The notes under the pieces were generated by a model. The model ran no database searches. It was not told the DNA's origin and worked only from the letters and a program-made list of their open reading frames with translations. Below, in pieces: positions 8,122 through 17,676 of a stretch of 64,000 nucleotides of DNA. The stretch comes from Roseibium algicola (lineage in GTDB: Bacteria; Pseudomonadota; Alphaproteobacteria; Rhizobiales; Stappiaceae). Each line of letters opens with the position of its first letter. Within the stretch, counting starts at the first letter, position 1. The position numbers were made by a program, and so were the translations under genes. The stretch covers positions 744,001-808,000 of the forward strand of contig NZ_CP019630.1 of assembly GCF_001999245.1 (NCBI RefSeq). Reading direction: 5' to 3'.

Positions 8122-9633
8122 TCAGCCGAAATCGCCGCTGAACCGTTCACGCAGCACGTTTTTCTGGATCTTGCCCATGGTGTTCCGCGGCAAGGCCTCC
8201 AGAACGTGGACCTTCTTGGGCTGCTTGAACTTCGCCAGACGATCGTTCAAGGAGGCCTGAACGGCGTCCTGGCCCAGTTCGGCTCCCGGTTTCGGAGCCA
8301 GCACGGCGACCACCGCCTCTCCAAAATCGGGATGCGGCACGCCGATTACTGCGCTTTCGGCGACGCCCGGCAGTTCGTCCAGCAGCGCTTCAACCTCGGC
8401 CGGATAAACGTTGAAACCACCGCTGATGATCAGATCCTTGGACCTGCCGACGATGGAAACATAACCGTCTTCATCGACGCGCCCCATGTCGCCGGTTATG
8501 AAATAGCCGTCTGCCCGAAATTCCTGCGCCGTCTTTTCCGGCATTCGCCAGTATCCCAGAAAAACGTTGGGACCCTTGATCTCGATGATGCCGACCTCTC
8601 CGTCCGGCAGCTCTCGGCCGGTTCTGGCATCGACGACACGGAGCCCCACACCGGGCAGAGGAAATCCAACCGTTCCCGGCCGACGTGCACCGTCATAGGG
8701 ATTGGAAGTGTTCATGTTGGTTTCGGTCATGCCGTAACGCTCCAGAATTGCGTGTCCGGTGCGCTCTCGAAACTCCTTGTGCACCTCTGCCGAGAGCGGG
8801 GCTGACCCTGAAATGAACAGGCGCATGTGGGCCGCCACATCCCGCGTGAACCTGTCCGATGCCAGCAGGCGCGTATAGAATGTCGGAACACCCATCATGG
8901 CTGTTGCTTTCGGCAGAGCGGCAAGAACCTGATCCAGGTCGAACTTCGGCAGGAACAACATGGAACCGCCTGCCATCATCAGACAGTTGGTGGCAACGAA
9001 CAGCCCGTGAGTGTGGAAAATCGGCAGGGCGTGCAACAGCACATCGTCTTCTGTGAACTGCCAGTATTTCACCATGGTCTGCGAATTCGACGCCAGATTT
9101 CCATGCGTGAGCATCGCTCCCTTGGAACGTCCCGTGGTACCGGACGTATAGAGGATTGCCGCCAGATCGTCGTCTTCACGCGGTCGGTTGTCATAGTCCG
9201 TCGGCATCTGGTCTGCGAGTAGACTGAGGCTGCCCTCCCCGTTCTGATCGAGCGTGTGCAATCGCGCGCCGGCCTTTTGCGCCGTTCCGGCCAGCACGTC
9301 GGCCCTGGCCGGGTCGCAGACAAAGACAGCCGGTTCCGCATCACCAACGAAATAACCGATTTCGGTAGGGGTATAGGCAGTGTTCAGAGGCAGAAACACG
9401 CCACCGGCACGGATCGTGCCGAGATAGAGCATCAGGGTATCGGGCGTCTTTTCCACCTGGACAGCAACGCGGTCTCCCGCTTTGACACCCAGTTTCTGGA
9501 GGGCACCGGCATATTGCGCAGACCGCGCGAACATGTCCGCATAGGTAATCTTCCTGCCGTCCAGTGTTTCGAGAAAGACCTTGGACTGATCCGGTATGAA
9601 GGCGGTCAGGGCGTCAAAGAGATGGTTCATCAT
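8122..9633 (-). CDS. matB: Malonyl-CoA synthetase (acyl-CoA ligase, MatB type)
   Basis: A 503-residue AMP-forming acyl-CoA ligase. It contains the P-loop ILYTSGTTGRSKGAM, the A5 region ERYGMTETNMNTSNPYDG, the hinge GRSKDLIISGGFNVYP and the C-terminal catalytic lysine in PRNTMGKIQKNVL. The N-terminus (MMNHLFDAL) and overall length match malonate-CoA ligase MatB, which makes malonyl-CoA from malonate, ATP and CoA. In MatB the YGMTETxMxxSNPY stretch is characteristic. The start is set at ATG 9633/9630; the reading upstream to 9753 lacks family sequence. No malonyl-CoA decarboxylase or malonate transporter lies beside it. A related acyl-CoA ligase of other specificity cannot be excluded. Confidence 0.78.
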   Translation of the reverse strand: MMNHLFDALTAFIPDQSKVFLETLDGRKITYADMFARSAQYAGALQKLGVKAGDRVAVQVEKTPDTLMLYLGTIRAGGVFLPLNTAYTPTEIGYFVGDAEPAVFVCDPARADVLAGTAQKAGARLHTLDQNGEGSLSLLADQMPTDYDNRPREDDDLAAILYTSGTTGRSKGAMLTHGNLASNSQTMVKYWQFTEDDVLLHALPIFHTHGLFVATNCLMMAGGSMLFLPKFDLDQVLAALPKATAMMGVPTFYTRLLASDRFTRDVAAHMRLFISGSAPLSAEVHKEFRERTGHAILERYGMTETNMNTSNPYDGARRPGTVGFPLPGVGLRVVDARTGRELPDGEVGIIEIKGPNVFLGYWRMPEKTAQEFRADGYFITGDMGRVDEDGYVSIVGRSKDLIISGGFNVYPAEVEALLDELPGVAESAVIGVPHPDFGEAVVAVLAPKPGAELGQDAVQASLNDRLAKFKQPKKVHVLEALPRNTMGKIQKNVLRERFSGDFG

Positions 9634-9930
9634 CGCAGTGTTCCGAAATGGCGGGCAATCAGGAAGGATGTATTTGATACCAGCGGTGCCCAATTTTAAA
9701 GCAAGTCTGCGAATTTTGGGCAAGTCCGGGGAAATGCGGCCTGCCACAATCAAGCTTTCATAAAACTTTCACGCCATGCTTTAGGGTGTGAGGCCATAAA
9801 TGGTGCTGAAATGGTTTGAGACCGATTGGCCCTCCTCGGCATTGCGAATTTGCTTCGTCAAATTATCCGCACGTTCAGCTGAGAGGGGTTGGACCACGCA
9901 ATCGCGCTCCGAACGACCGAGGGATACTTG

Positions 9931-10584
9931 ATGCCGACAATCAGACCGCAGACCTTTGCAGAATTCGTCGCCGACGGTGCCGTTCATGTGATCGGCATCT
10001 GCCTGGGGCTGACCGCAACCATTGTTCTGGCAGCCACGCTCTGGAACGCGGGTGACCCTGCCCGGCAGGTCACTGTCATGATCTATGCTGCCTGCCTGAT
10101 GGCGATGCTGATCTGTTCCGCGCTCTACAACATGCTGGCGAAAGACCACAAGACAGGGATCTTGAGGCGGCTCGACCACGCGGCCATCTTCCTGATGATC
10201 GCGGGCACGTATACCCCCCTGGCGGCAATGATCATTGGCGGATGGACGGGCGGCGTGCTGCTGGCTGTCGTGTGGACCGGTGCGCTGGCCGGGGCCATCG
10301 TCAAGCTGGCACATCTGACCGGGCTTGATCGCCTCACTGTCCCCATCTACCTCGCGCTAGGCTGGGTGGTCGTCTTTGCCGTCAATCCGCTGATCGAAAA
10401 AGCATCCGCATTCGGGTTCTACATGATCCTGGCGGGCGGGCTGCTATATACGGTTGGAACAGCCTTCTACGCCTGGAAACGCCTGCCATTCCAGAATGCG
10501 ATCTGGCACGCCTTCGTACTGGCCGCCGCGGTCTGTCATTTCTCTGCCGTGTTCCACGACGTGGCCCTGATCAGGGCCGCCTGA
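9931..10584 (+). CDS. trhA: Hemolysin III / TrhA (PAQR) family membrane protein
   Basis: A 217-residue protein with seven hydrophobic segments, the bacterial PAQR family formerly called hemolysin III. The family's conserved polar residues are present: early FADGAVHVIG, SALYNMLA with the following RRLDHAAIFLMIAGTYTP, and the final-helix histidines in FQNAIWHAFVLAAAVCHFSAVF. These form a metal (zinc) site inside the membrane. Bacterial members affect membrane-lipid composition and fluidity; hemolysis is not established for most. The start is ATG 9931 after GAGGGA, in preference to the in-frame start at 9889. It is a single gene followed by a terminator. Confidence 0.85.
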   Translation: MPTIRPQTFAEFVADGAVHVIGICLGLTATIVLAATLWNAGDPARQVTVMIYAACLMAMLICSALYNMLAKDHKTGILRRLDHAAIFLMIAGTYTPLAAMIIGGWTGGVLLAVVWTGALAGAIVKLAHLTGLDRLTVPIYLALGWVVVFAVNPLIEKASAFGFYMILAGGLLYTVGTAFYAWKRLPFQNAIWHAFVLAAAVCHFSAVFHDVALIRAA

Positions 10585-10595
10585 AACCACTCGAC

Positions 10596-10628
10596 AAAAA
10601 AGGCGGCACCGACAGGTACCGCCCTTTT
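10596..10628. terminator. Bidirectional rho-independent terminator
   Basis: GGCGGCACC, GACA loop, GGTACCGCC form a 9-bp stem with one mismatch, flanked by six A on the left and TTTT on the right. It separates the convergent trhA and L,D-transpeptidase genes. Confidence 0.8.
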
Positions 10629-10650
10629 CCATTTCCATCAGCGTGACTGC

Positions 10651-11388
10651 TTAGGCGTCCGCGTTGGGGTCCTTGCTGAGCACGACCACCTTTGTCTGCA
10701 GCGGCACGCGGCTGTACAGGTCGATCACGTCCTGCTGCCACATGCGGATACAGCCCGAAGACACACTCTTGCCGATGGAGTTCGGCTGGTTGGTGCCGTG
10801 GATGCGGTAAAGCGTGTCAGTGGCGCCCTGCCACAGATCCATGGCGCGCGCGCCGAGCGGGTTCTTCAGCCCGGGCGGGTAGCCCTTCTCCCAATAACGC
10901 TCCAGAGACGGCTTGCGGGCGATCATTTCGCGTGGAGGGCGCCAGATCGGATGAGGCCGCTTGACGCGGATCTTCGCCTCGCCCGACCAGGCGAACCCGG
11001 CCTTGCCCACACCGATGCCATAGCGCAGCGCCTTGCCGTTGCCGAGCGTCCAGTACAGGAAGTTGTTATAAGGATCGACGATGATGGTTCCGGGCCGCTC
11101 GCGGGTTTTGTACTCCACGATCTGCCGCCAGTACTTCTGGTCGAAATTCTTGTAGTTGATTGCCGGCCAGGTGTAATCGCCATCGGGCCATGCCGCATAG
11201 GCAGCCGCATAGTCGAACTGCTCGTCCGGCAGATCGGCCTGATCCGGCAGACCAACCAGCCCGGCGGACTGACATCCTGCAAGGCCGGCTGCCGTAAGCA
11301 CCAGGCCGGCGGCCAGGAAACCACGCCTGTTCATCGCGCCACCTGCTGGCGAACTGTCAACATCGAGCGGCGAATTGGAACGCTTCAT
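10651..11388 (-). CDS. L,D-transpeptidase (YkuD domain), exported
   Basis: A 245-residue cell-wall enzyme that would form or remodel 3-3 peptide cross-links, or attach proteins to peptidoglycan. The catalytic YkuD motif is clear near the end: YRIHGTN followed by SIGKSVSSGCIRM, with the nucleophile cysteine in SSGCIR. The N-terminus has an RR-containing export signal (MNRRGFLAAGLVLTAAGLAGC) whose LAGC looks like a lipobox, so it may be a lipoprotein. The start at ATG 11388 has a strong GGAGG five bases upstream. It is divergent from an M19 dipeptidase, giving a wall-peptide context. Confidence 0.88.
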   Translation of the reverse strand: MKRSNSPLDVDSSPAGGAMNRRGFLAAGLVLTAAGLAGCQSAGLVGLPDQADLPDEQFDYAAAYAAWPDGDYTWPAINYKNFDQKYWRQIVEYKTRERPGTIIVDPYNNFLYWTLGNGKALRYGIGVGKAGFAWSGEAKIRVKRPHPIWRPPREMIARKPSLERYWEKGYPPGLKNPLGARAMDLWQGATDTLYRIHGTNQPNSIGKSVSSGCIRMWQQDVIDLYSRVPLQTKVVVLSKDPNADA

Positions 11389-11536
11389 GAGACCTCCACA
11401 AATTCTGGCTCCTTCTTGAGACAGGTTTTCAACAGTTGCAAGTCACATTCGCCGAACTGCCTTACATTCTTCAGATGAATCCTTAGATTATTCCCAGCCG
11501 ACCTTCTCCGGCCCACCCCACACTCAAGGTCCTTCC

Positions 11537-12604
11537 GTGCAGACAAACGTTTCAAAGTCGCCTTTTCCCGTCTTCGACGGTCACAACGACACACTCCTGA
11601 AACTTGAAATCGAGGCCATGAAAGGCACCGAGCGCAGTTTCTTTGACCGCTCGACCACAGGCCACATCGACATGGTGCGGGCGCAGGAAGCCGGATTTGC
11701 CGGCGGGCTTTTCGCCATGTTCGTACCGTCCAACCCGGAACAGGACTTCACCCGCCCCTTCAACCCGAAGGACCCTGCCAACTATCAGCCCGTACCGCAG
11801 AAGAGCGCGTTTGATTTCACAAAACGTATGCTGGAACGGGCCGAGCAGATCGAAGCCCAGTCGGAAGGCAATGTCGTCATTTGCAGAACGCCGGACGAGA
11901 ACCGTACAGCGATCGAAACCGGCCAGATTGCCATAAGCCTTCACATTGAAGGTGCCGAAGCCATCGATACCAACCTCTATGCGCTGGAGGAACTCTACGG
12001 CCGCGGTCTGCGCTCACTTGGACTGGTGTGGAGCCGAGAGAATGATTTCGGATACGGTGTGCCGATGGCGCACCCGGCTTCACCGGATATCGGCCCCGGC
12101 CTGACCGGCGCGGGTCGAGATCTGGTTCGCGCCTGCAACCAGCTCGGGGTGCTGCTTGATGTGTCCCATCTGAACGAAAAGGGTTTCTGGGACCTGGCGC
12201 GCATCACAGAACGGCCGATCGTTGCCAGCCACTCCAATGTTCACAAGATTTGCGAAAGCAGCCGCAATCTGACGGATAAGCAACTTGATGCCATCAAGGA
12301 AAGCGGAGGGCTCGTCGGCATCAATTTCCATGTTGCCTTCCTGCGCAAGGACGGCGGTCATTCGCGTGACACGCCGCTTTCGGTCATTGCCGACCATGCA
12401 GCCTATCTGGTTGACCGCCTCGGCGAAGACAGCGTGGCTCTCGGCTCAGATTTCGACGGCTGTGTCCTGCCGCGCGACATCGGCGACGTTACCGGTCTGT
12501 CCCGTCTGATGGAAGAGCTCGACGGCCGTGGTTTCAATACACCGGTTCTGGAGAAGATCGCCTGGAAAAACTGGATCTCCGCACTGGAGAAAGCTGCCGG
12601 CTGA
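11537..12604 (+). CDS. Membrane dipeptidase family M19
   Basis: A 355-residue zinc dipeptidase of the renal dipeptidase family, which cuts dipeptides with a C-terminal D- or L-residue. The zinc ligands are recognisable: FDGHNDTLL at the start, SLHIEGAEAI (bridging Glu), DVSHLNEKGFWD, ASHSNVHKI, and GSDFDG near the end. The start is GTG 11537 with AAGG upstream. No signal peptide is visible, so it is probably cytoplasmic. It stands between a divergent L,D-transpeptidase and, downstream, a GntR regulator and the Opp peptide importer. A role in breaking imported or recycled wall dipeptides is plausible but not shown. Confidence 0.88.
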   Translation: MQTNVSKSPFPVFDGHNDTLLKLEIEAMKGTERSFFDRSTTGHIDMVRAQEAGFAGGLFAMFVPSNPEQDFTRPFNPKDPANYQPVPQKSAFDFTKRMLERAEQIEAQSEGNVVICRTPDENRTAIETGQIAISLHIEGAEAIDTNLYALEELYGRGLRSLGLVWSRENDFGYGVPMAHPASPDIGPGLTGAGRDLVRACNQLGVLLDVSHLNEKGFWDLARITERPIVASHSNVHKICESSRNLTDKQLDAIKESGGLVGINFHVAFLRKDGGHSRDTPLSVIADHAAYLVDRLGEDSVALGSDFDGCVLPRDIGDVTGLSRLMEELDGRGFNTPVLEKIAWKNWISALEKAAG

Positions 12605-12985
12605 AGGGGCCTGTCTCGCCTTTGATCAAGATCACTCCGCCCGCCTCGCAAACTTGTTACCATGCGTAAACAGTTAGCGATTGCATTTGTGGACGGGCGG
12701 AGAAACAATGCATTTATTGTTATTTTTTGGCAGCCGTCTAAATATTAGATCCGGAATTCCACCTGAACTGCACGTTCAAGACCCACCCTCATCGGTGGCA
12801 CAAGATGCAGGCAGGTTGCAGTATTCAGGCGGTTGTGCGTGGTTGGCACGTCCCATTGACCGTTCCTTCGCACCAGCGGATGGCCGGATGGAGAAAAAAA
12901 CGCGAGATTGCAGACGGCGATATTTGTCGGCTGTGGTCTTTCTTTGCGTTGCCATTCAGACGCGATGCCAGTGGGGGGCAGCGAC
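12605..12985. other. Intergenic region upstream of the GntR gene
   Basis: 381 bases without a convincing gene; the frames open here lack ribosome sites and family sequence. It holds CTCCGCCCG (12635-12643) facing CGGGCGGAG (12694-12702), a 9-bp inverted repeat 50 bases apart, and an AT-rich stretch around 12705-12755 that probably carries the GntR promoter. Confidence 0.4.
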
Positions 12986-13753
12986 GTGAATGTATTACTT
13001 ACCGCGGACAGACGTTCGCCGGTTCAAGCGGAAAACAGGGGCAAGCGCGCGCGCAAGTCCGATGCAGTCTATCAGGACCTCAAACGCCAGATCCTGACCG
13101 GGGAAATGACCTCGGAAAGCCCGATTACAGAACAATCCCTTGCCCAGGACTATGGCTGCTCGCAGAGCACAATCCGTGAAGCGCTCATGCTGCTTCAGGA
13201 ATGCGGCCTCGTTGTTCGCCGCGGCTATCAAGGCACCTACGTCACAGATCCGAGCCCGCTAGAAGCCCGTCTGATGCTGAAACTGCGCATCGACATTGAA
13301 TCGACCGGCGTCGTGGAAGCGGTCAAACATGTCACCAAGGACCAGGTGAACGAGCTCTATGACCTTGAAGACCAGTTCGAAGCCTGCCGCGACAAGCGGG
13401 ACGTGTTCGGCTGTGCGGAAATCGACCGTGCCCTGCATCTGAAACTCTTCAGAATTGCCCGGATGCCGGTTCTGGATCCTATGCTGGTCAGGACCTTCAT
13501 GATCCTGCAACGGGTCATGCTTTCGAGACCGCGTTCCGAACAGTCATGGACCAGGCCGAATGTGACCCCGCACCGGTCCGTCATCGAAGCGCTGGAAGCT
13601 CATGATGTCGACGCGACACTGACGGCTCTTCGAGCTCATATCCTGTCGAGCGCCGTTTTGCTGGCTCCACACTTTTACGGTACGGATATCGTGGAATTGC
13701 AGGACCAGTTCGACGCGTTGCCTGTTCAGGCAGCTGGTTTCAATTGGCGCTAG
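12986..13753 (+). CDS. GntR-family regulator, FCD (FadR) subfamily
   Basis: A 255-residue regulator. The N-terminal winged HTH reads AVYQDLKRQILTGEM, PITEQSLAQDYGCSQSTIREALMLLQECGLV. The all-helical FCD domain follows, with the metal-ligand type residues Asp/His spread over EIDRALHLKLF, TPHRSVIEALEAHD and LRAHILSS. The start is set at GTG 12986 because GGGGGG stands eight bases before it; ATG 12965 in the same frame lacks such a site. It is convergent with the opp operon and downstream of the M19 dipeptidase. FCD regulators usually sense small organic acids or amino-acid derivatives. Control of opp is inferred from position only. Confidence 0.86.
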   Translation: MNVLLTADRRSPVQAENRGKRARKSDAVYQDLKRQILTGEMTSESPITEQSLAQDYGCSQSTIREALMLLQECGLVVRRGYQGTYVTDPSPLEARLMLKLRIDIESTGVVEAVKHVTKDQVNELYDLEDQFEACRDKRDVFGCAEIDRALHLKLFRIARMPVLDPMLVRTFMILQRVMLSRPRSEQSWTRPNVTPHRSVIEALEAHDVDATLTALRAHILSSAVLLAPHFYGTDIVELQDQFDALPVQAAGFNWR

Positions 13754-13803
13754 GGTAAGTTCAACCGACCTCCCCGCTCACACAGGCCGGGAGCCCACAG
13801 GCT

Positions 13804-13837
13804 GCGGGCGGCCGACCGCTTTAGATTGACCGCCCGC
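13804..13837 (-). terminator. Hairpin downstream of oppDF
   Basis: GCGGGCGG and CCGCCCGC form an 8-bp stem around an 18-base loop between the convergent GntR and oppDF ends. There is no clear T-run, so the strength is uncertain. Confidence 0.45.
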
Positions 13838-13867
13838 GCACCCGAGATGCTTTTTGAAGGTTCGCCC

Positions 13868-15493
13868 TCAGGCACTTTCCATCATTTGCTGCTGGGTCAG
13901 CATTGCGGCCCCGATCAGCTCCTTGGTGTAATCGCACTTAGGCGCCTCGAAGATCGCGTCGGCGGACCCCGCTTCCACAACCTTGCCACGTTGCATCACC
14001 ATCACCGTGTCGGACAGCGCGCGCACGACGGCAAGGTCATGACTGATGAACAGATAGGTCAGGTCATGAGCCTTCTGCAGGTCACGCAGCAGTTCCACCA
14101 CCTGCTTCTGGATTGTCCGATCGAGAGCCGAGGTCGGTTCGTCGAGCACGACCAGTTCCGGCTTCAGAACCATGGTGCGGGCAATCGCGATGCGCTGACG
14201 CTGTCCGCCCGAAAACTCGTGCGGATAGCGATTGCGCATGACCGGGTCGAGTGACACTTCCTCAAGTGCCTTGCAGGCGCGCTCATCCCGCTGGCGGGCG
14301 TTGAGTGAGGGTTCGTGCACCATCAACCCTTCGGAAATGATCTGGCCAACCGTCATACGTGGGGACAAAGACCCGAAAGGGTCCTGGAAGATAAGCTGCA
14401 TGTCCTTGCGAAGCGCGCGCATTTCGGAACGGTTCTTGCCGGTGATCTGCTGTCCGTGGAACACCACCCGGCCACCGGCCGGCAACAGGTTCAGCACTGC
14501 ACGACCGAGGGTGGACTTGCCAGAGCCACTTTCGCCGACGATGCCCAGTGTCTGGCCCTTGCGCAGCGAGAAACTGATGTCGTCAACCGCACGCAACACA
14601 TGCTTGGGCTTCAGGAAACCGGAATCAAGCTCGAATTCCACTTCGACCTTCTGCGCTTCCAGCAGAACAGGCGCGCTGTCCGGCACCGGCAGCTTGTGAC
14701 CTGTCGGCTCCGCATCCAGAAGCATCTTTGTGTAGGGATGCGCAGGCCGGGTGAAGATCTGCCCGGTCTCGCCGCTTTCCACCACTTCACCGGTCTTCAT
14801 GACATAGACCCGGTCCGCGATACGGCGAACGATACCCAGATCATGGGTGATGAAGATCACCGCCATGCCGAGCCGCTTTTGCAGATCCGCCAGAAGGTCC
14901 AGGATCTGCGCCTGTGTGGTGACATCGAGCGCAGTGGTCGGCTCGTCGGCAATCAGCACGTCTGGATCGTTGGCAAGCGACATTGCGATCATCACACGCT
15001 GGCGCTGGCCGCCTGACATCTCGTACGGATAGGCGTTGATCTTGCGTTCCGGCTCGGGAATGTTGACGAGTTTCAGAAGCTCGAGGGCCTTTGCCTTGGC
15101 CGCTTTCCACGACAATCCGCCATGAACGACCATGGGCTCGGCCAGCTGCCGTCCGATGGTGTAAAGCGGGTCGAGCGAGGTCATCGGCTCCTGGAAGATC
15201 ATGGTGATCTTGGCACCGCGGATCTTGTTGAGCTTGCCCACCGGCAAGCCGAGAATATTCCGGCCTTCGTAGATCACCTCGCCGCGTGTGCGCCCGTTGG
15301 ACGCCAGCAGGCCCATAGCCGCCATCATGGTCTGGCTCTTGCCCGAGCCGCTTTCCCCGACGATCGCGACGGTTTCACCCGCCTGGACGTGAATGTCGAC
15401 GCCCTGAACCGCATTGACGGTACCCGTCGCGGTTTCAAAGTCGACCTTCAGATCCTTGATTGAGAGGACCGTTTTCTTGGTTTCGCTGGTCAT
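13868..15493 (-). CDS. Peptide ABC transporter, fused two-domain ATPase (OppD-OppF)
   Basis: A 541-residue protein with two complete ABC ATPase domains, equivalent to OppD and OppF joined in one chain. Domain 1 (about 8-265) has Walker [11 protein letters not shown], signature MSGGQRQR and Walker [13 protein letters not shown]. Domain 2 (about 285-535) has [18 protein letters not shown] and [12 protein letters not shown]. Each carries the oligopeptide-type C-terminal tail ([22 protein letters not shown]). Both sites look active. The start is ATG 15493 with GAGGAG upstream. It lies 10 bases after oppC and is the last gene of the opp operon, supplying energy for peptide import. Confidence 0.92.
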   Translation of the reverse strand: MTSETKKTVLSIKDLKVDFETATGTVNAVQGVDIHVQAGETVAIVGESGSGKSQTMMAAMGLLASNGRTRGEVIYEGRNILGLPVGKLNKIRGAKITMIFQEPMTSLDPLYTIGRQLAEPMVVHGGLSWKAAKAKALELLKLVNIPEPERKINAYPYEMSGGQRQRVMIAMSLANDPDVLIADEPTTALDVTTQAQILDLLADLQKRLGMAVIFITHDLGIVRRIADRVYVMKTGEVVESGETGQIFTRPAHPYTKMLLDAEPTGHKLPVPDSAPVLLEAQKVEVEFELDSGFLKPKHVLRAVDDISFSLRKGQTLGIVGESGSGKSTLGRAVLNLLPAGGRVVFHGQQITGKNRSEMRALRKDMQLIFQDPFGSLSPRMTVGQIISEGLMVHEPSLNARQRDERACKALEEVSLDPVMRNRYPHEFSGGQRQRIAIARTMVLKPELVVLDEPTSALDRTIQKQVVELLRDLQKAHDLTYLFISHDLAVVRALSDTVMVMQRGKVVEAGSADAIFEAPKCDYTKELIGAAMLTQQQMMESA

Positions 15494-15503
15494 GGTCTTC
15501 TCC

Positions 15504-16631
15504 TCACCGGTCCTTCGGGTCCAGGGCATCGCGCAGGCCGTCGCCGATGAAGTTCAGCGCAAACAGGGTCGATGTCAGGAAGATGGACGGGAAAATCAGC
15601 ATCCAGGGAGCCCCTTGCAGATTTCGCGCGCCTTCGGAAATCAACACGCCCCAGCTGGTCATCGGCTCCTGAATGCCGAGGCCAAGGAAGGACAGGAAAC
15701 TTTCCAGCAGGATCACCTTCGGCACCAGAAGGGTCATGTAGACCACGACCGGTCCAAGCGTGTTCGGGATGATGTGCCGGCGCACGATACCGCCATCGGC
15801 CACACCGAGTGCTTCCGCCGCCTGCACATATTCCTGGCGTTTGATGGTCAGCGTCTGCCCGCGCACGATGCGCGCCATGTCGAGCCATTCCACGGCACCG
15901 ACGGCGATGAACATCAGGATGAAGTTCCGGCCGAAGAACACGACGAGCATGATCACGAAGAAGATGAACGGCAGCGAATAGAGGATATCGACGACGCGCA
16001 TCATCATCTGGTCGACCCGGCCACCGAGATATCCTGAAGTCGCCCCGTAGAGAACACCGATCGATATCGCAACGATGGTTGCCAGAAGACCGATGGTCAG
16101 CGACACGCGGCCGGCGATGAAGGTCCGGGTCATCATGTCACGACCATTGGCGTCGGTGCCGAAATAGAAATGCATGAAGTTGATGTCGGTCCTGACCGTT
16201 GCAGACTTGTTGTCCGCGGACATGTCGGTCAGCTCGGTATTCCTGAACAGGTCGCTGCGGTCAAAATACAGCACGGACCGGGGATCGATATCCCGGCTGG
16301 AGGTGACCTTGGCGACAATCGTGTCGCCTTCGCGCTCAAACGCATCCACGGTCAGACGCGCCCGTTTGGCGGAAGACATGAAACCGGGCTCGACCTGCTC
16401 AGGCTTCGGATAGGCTTCCAGGCTGGCCGGCACCTTCACGTAGTCACGATAGACGGTGTCGTAGTGATGGGGAGAAAGGATCGGACCAAGGATCGAGATC
16501 AGGCCGATTGTCAGCAGCACGATGATGGAGGCGACCGCCGCACGGTTGGCGAGCAACCGGTCGCGCGCGTCGTCCCACAGGGAACGCCCTTTCGCAGGCG
16601 CCCCGGTGGATGATGTTGCAGTGAGGGTCAC
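15504..16631 (-). CDS. oppC: Peptide ABC transporter permease OppC
   Basis: A 375-residue inner-membrane subunit. After a cytoplasmic start and first membrane helix (ASIIVLLTIGLISILGPIL) there is an extended periplasmic segment of about 115 residues, as in OppC proteins. The BPD_transp_1 domain follows, with the ATPase-contact motif EAAxxxG seen as AAEALGVADGGIVRRHIIPN. The start is GTG 16631, chosen because GAGGAGGAG lies just upstream; the longer reading overlaps oppB. It pairs with OppB to form the channel. The C-terminus (FIGDGLRDALDPKDR) is diagnostic for OppC/DppC. Confidence 0.93.
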   Translation of the reverse strand: MTLTATSSTGAPAKGRSLWDDARDRLLANRAAVASIIVLLTIGLISILGPILSPHHYDTVYRDYVKVPASLEAYPKPEQVEPGFMSSAKRARLTVDAFEREGDTIVAKVTSSRDIDPRSVLYFDRSDLFRNTELTDMSADNKSATVRTDINFMHFYFGTDANGRDMMTRTFIAGRVSLTIGLLATIVAISIGVLYGATSGYLGGRVDQMMMRVVDILYSLPFIFFVIMLVVFFGRNFILMFIAVGAVEWLDMARIVRGQTLTIKRQEYVQAAEALGVADGGIVRRHIIPNTLGPVVVYMTLLVPKVILLESFLSFLGLGIQEPMTSWGVLISEGARNLQGAPWMLIFPSIFLTSTLFALNFIGDGLRDALDPKDR

Positions 16632-16644
16632 AGTCGTCTCCTCC

Positions 16645-17568
16645 TCAGTCGTAGCGCACACGCGGATCGAGCAGCGCATAAAGCAGATCCACGACGAGGT
16701 TGAACAGGATAACAAAGCAGGCAACGACAACAACCGTCCCCATGACCAGGGTGTAGTCACGGTTGAGAGCGCCCTGCACGAAGTAGCGGCCGATGCCCGG
16801 AATACCGAAGATGGTTTCGATCACGACGGAGCCGGTGAGCAGTGCTGCCGCAGCCGGGCCGAGATAGGAAACGACCGGCAGGATCGCCCCTCTGAGCGCA
16901 TGCACCACCACGATCATGTAGGAGGTCAGCCCATAGGCCCTTGCAGTGCGAACATGGTTGGACCTGAGCGCCTCGATCATCGAGCCGCGCGTCAGACGTG
17001 CCACGACTGCGATCTGAGGCAGCGCGAGTGTCACGACCGGCAGCACCCGGTTGACGAAAGCCCCACCATTCCAGCCCCCCACGGGCAACCAGCCGAGCCA
17101 CACCCCGAGGATCAGGGTCAGGATCGGCGCAACGACGAAGTTGGGGATCGTGACGCCGAGCGTTGCCGCAGCCATGATCGAATAGTCTGCCGGTTTGTTC
17201 TGGCGCAGCGCCGCCGCCACGCCCAGGAACCCGCCGACCACCAGGGCCAGGCAGAGCGCGGACAAGCCCAGCTGGATGGAGATGGGAAGACTTTCCGCAA
17301 ACAGTTCATTGATCGAGAAGTCGCGGAAGTAGAAACTCGGACCGAAATCCAGACGGGCCACGCTCTGCAGGTACAGCAGGTACTGGTTCCACAGGGGCTC
17401 GTTGAGATGGTAGATCTTGTTCAGGTTTTCCATCACCTTTGCTTCCAGGGGACGTTCCAGATCGAACGGTCCACCCGGCGCGATGCGGATGAGGAAAAAG
17501 GAAATCGTGACAATCAGAAAAAGCGTCGGGATTGCGCCGAGCAATCGTCCGAGGACATATCGGAGCAT
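16645..17568 (-). CDS. oppB: Peptide ABC transporter permease OppB
   Basis: A 307-residue inner-membrane subunit with six hydrophobic segments. The N-terminus MLRYVLGRLLGAIPTLFL and the loop GGPFDLERPLEAKVMENL are typical of OppB of the E. coli type. The ATPase-contact loop is ARAYGLTSYMIVVVHALRGAILP, and the C-terminus ends YALLDPRVRYD as in this family. The gene lies 13 bases before oppC's start and 108 bases after oppA, with a strong hairpin in that gap. It forms the translocation pore with OppC. Confidence 0.93.
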   Translation of the reverse strand: MLRYVLGRLLGAIPTLFLIVTISFFLIRIAPGGPFDLERPLEAKVMENLNKIYHLNEPLWNQYLLYLQSVARLDFGPSFYFRDFSINELFAESLPISIQLGLSALCLALVVGGFLGVAAALRQNKPADYSIMAAATLGVTIPNFVVAPILTLILGVWLGWLPVGGWNGGAFVNRVLPVVTLALPQIAVVARLTRGSMIEALRSNHVRTARAYGLTSYMIVVVHALRGAILPVVSYLGPAAAALLTGSVVIETIFGIPGIGRYFVQGALNRDYTLVMGTVVVVACFVILFNLVVDLLYALLDPRVRYD

Positions 17569-17639
17569 AGGCTTTGCCTCTGTTTGTTAAACGGCGGTCT
17601 TTCGGTCAATCTTGATTGATTGATGCCGCCTTGCAAGAA

Positions 17640-17660
17640 CCGGCAGGGAAGCCCTGCCGG
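17640..17660 (-). other. Stable hairpin between oppA and oppB
   Basis: CCGGCAGGG and CCCTGCCGG form a perfect 9-bp stem with a 3-base loop, 17 bases after the oppA stop. There is no T-run, so it is more likely an mRNA-protecting or attenuating hairpin that keeps oppA expression above that of the membrane genes. Confidence 0.6.
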
Positions 17661-17676
17661 TCTCGATGTTGTCAGG

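Noticed and set aside
12681..12989. 102-codon frame before the GntR gene
   Set aside because: Weak start context and no family sequence; it overlaps the GntR promoter and ribosome site.
17640..17660. Rho-independent terminator between oppA and oppB
   Set aside because: The stem is strong but no T-run follows on the minus strand, and oppB clearly belongs to the same operon; kept only as a stability or attenuation hairpin.
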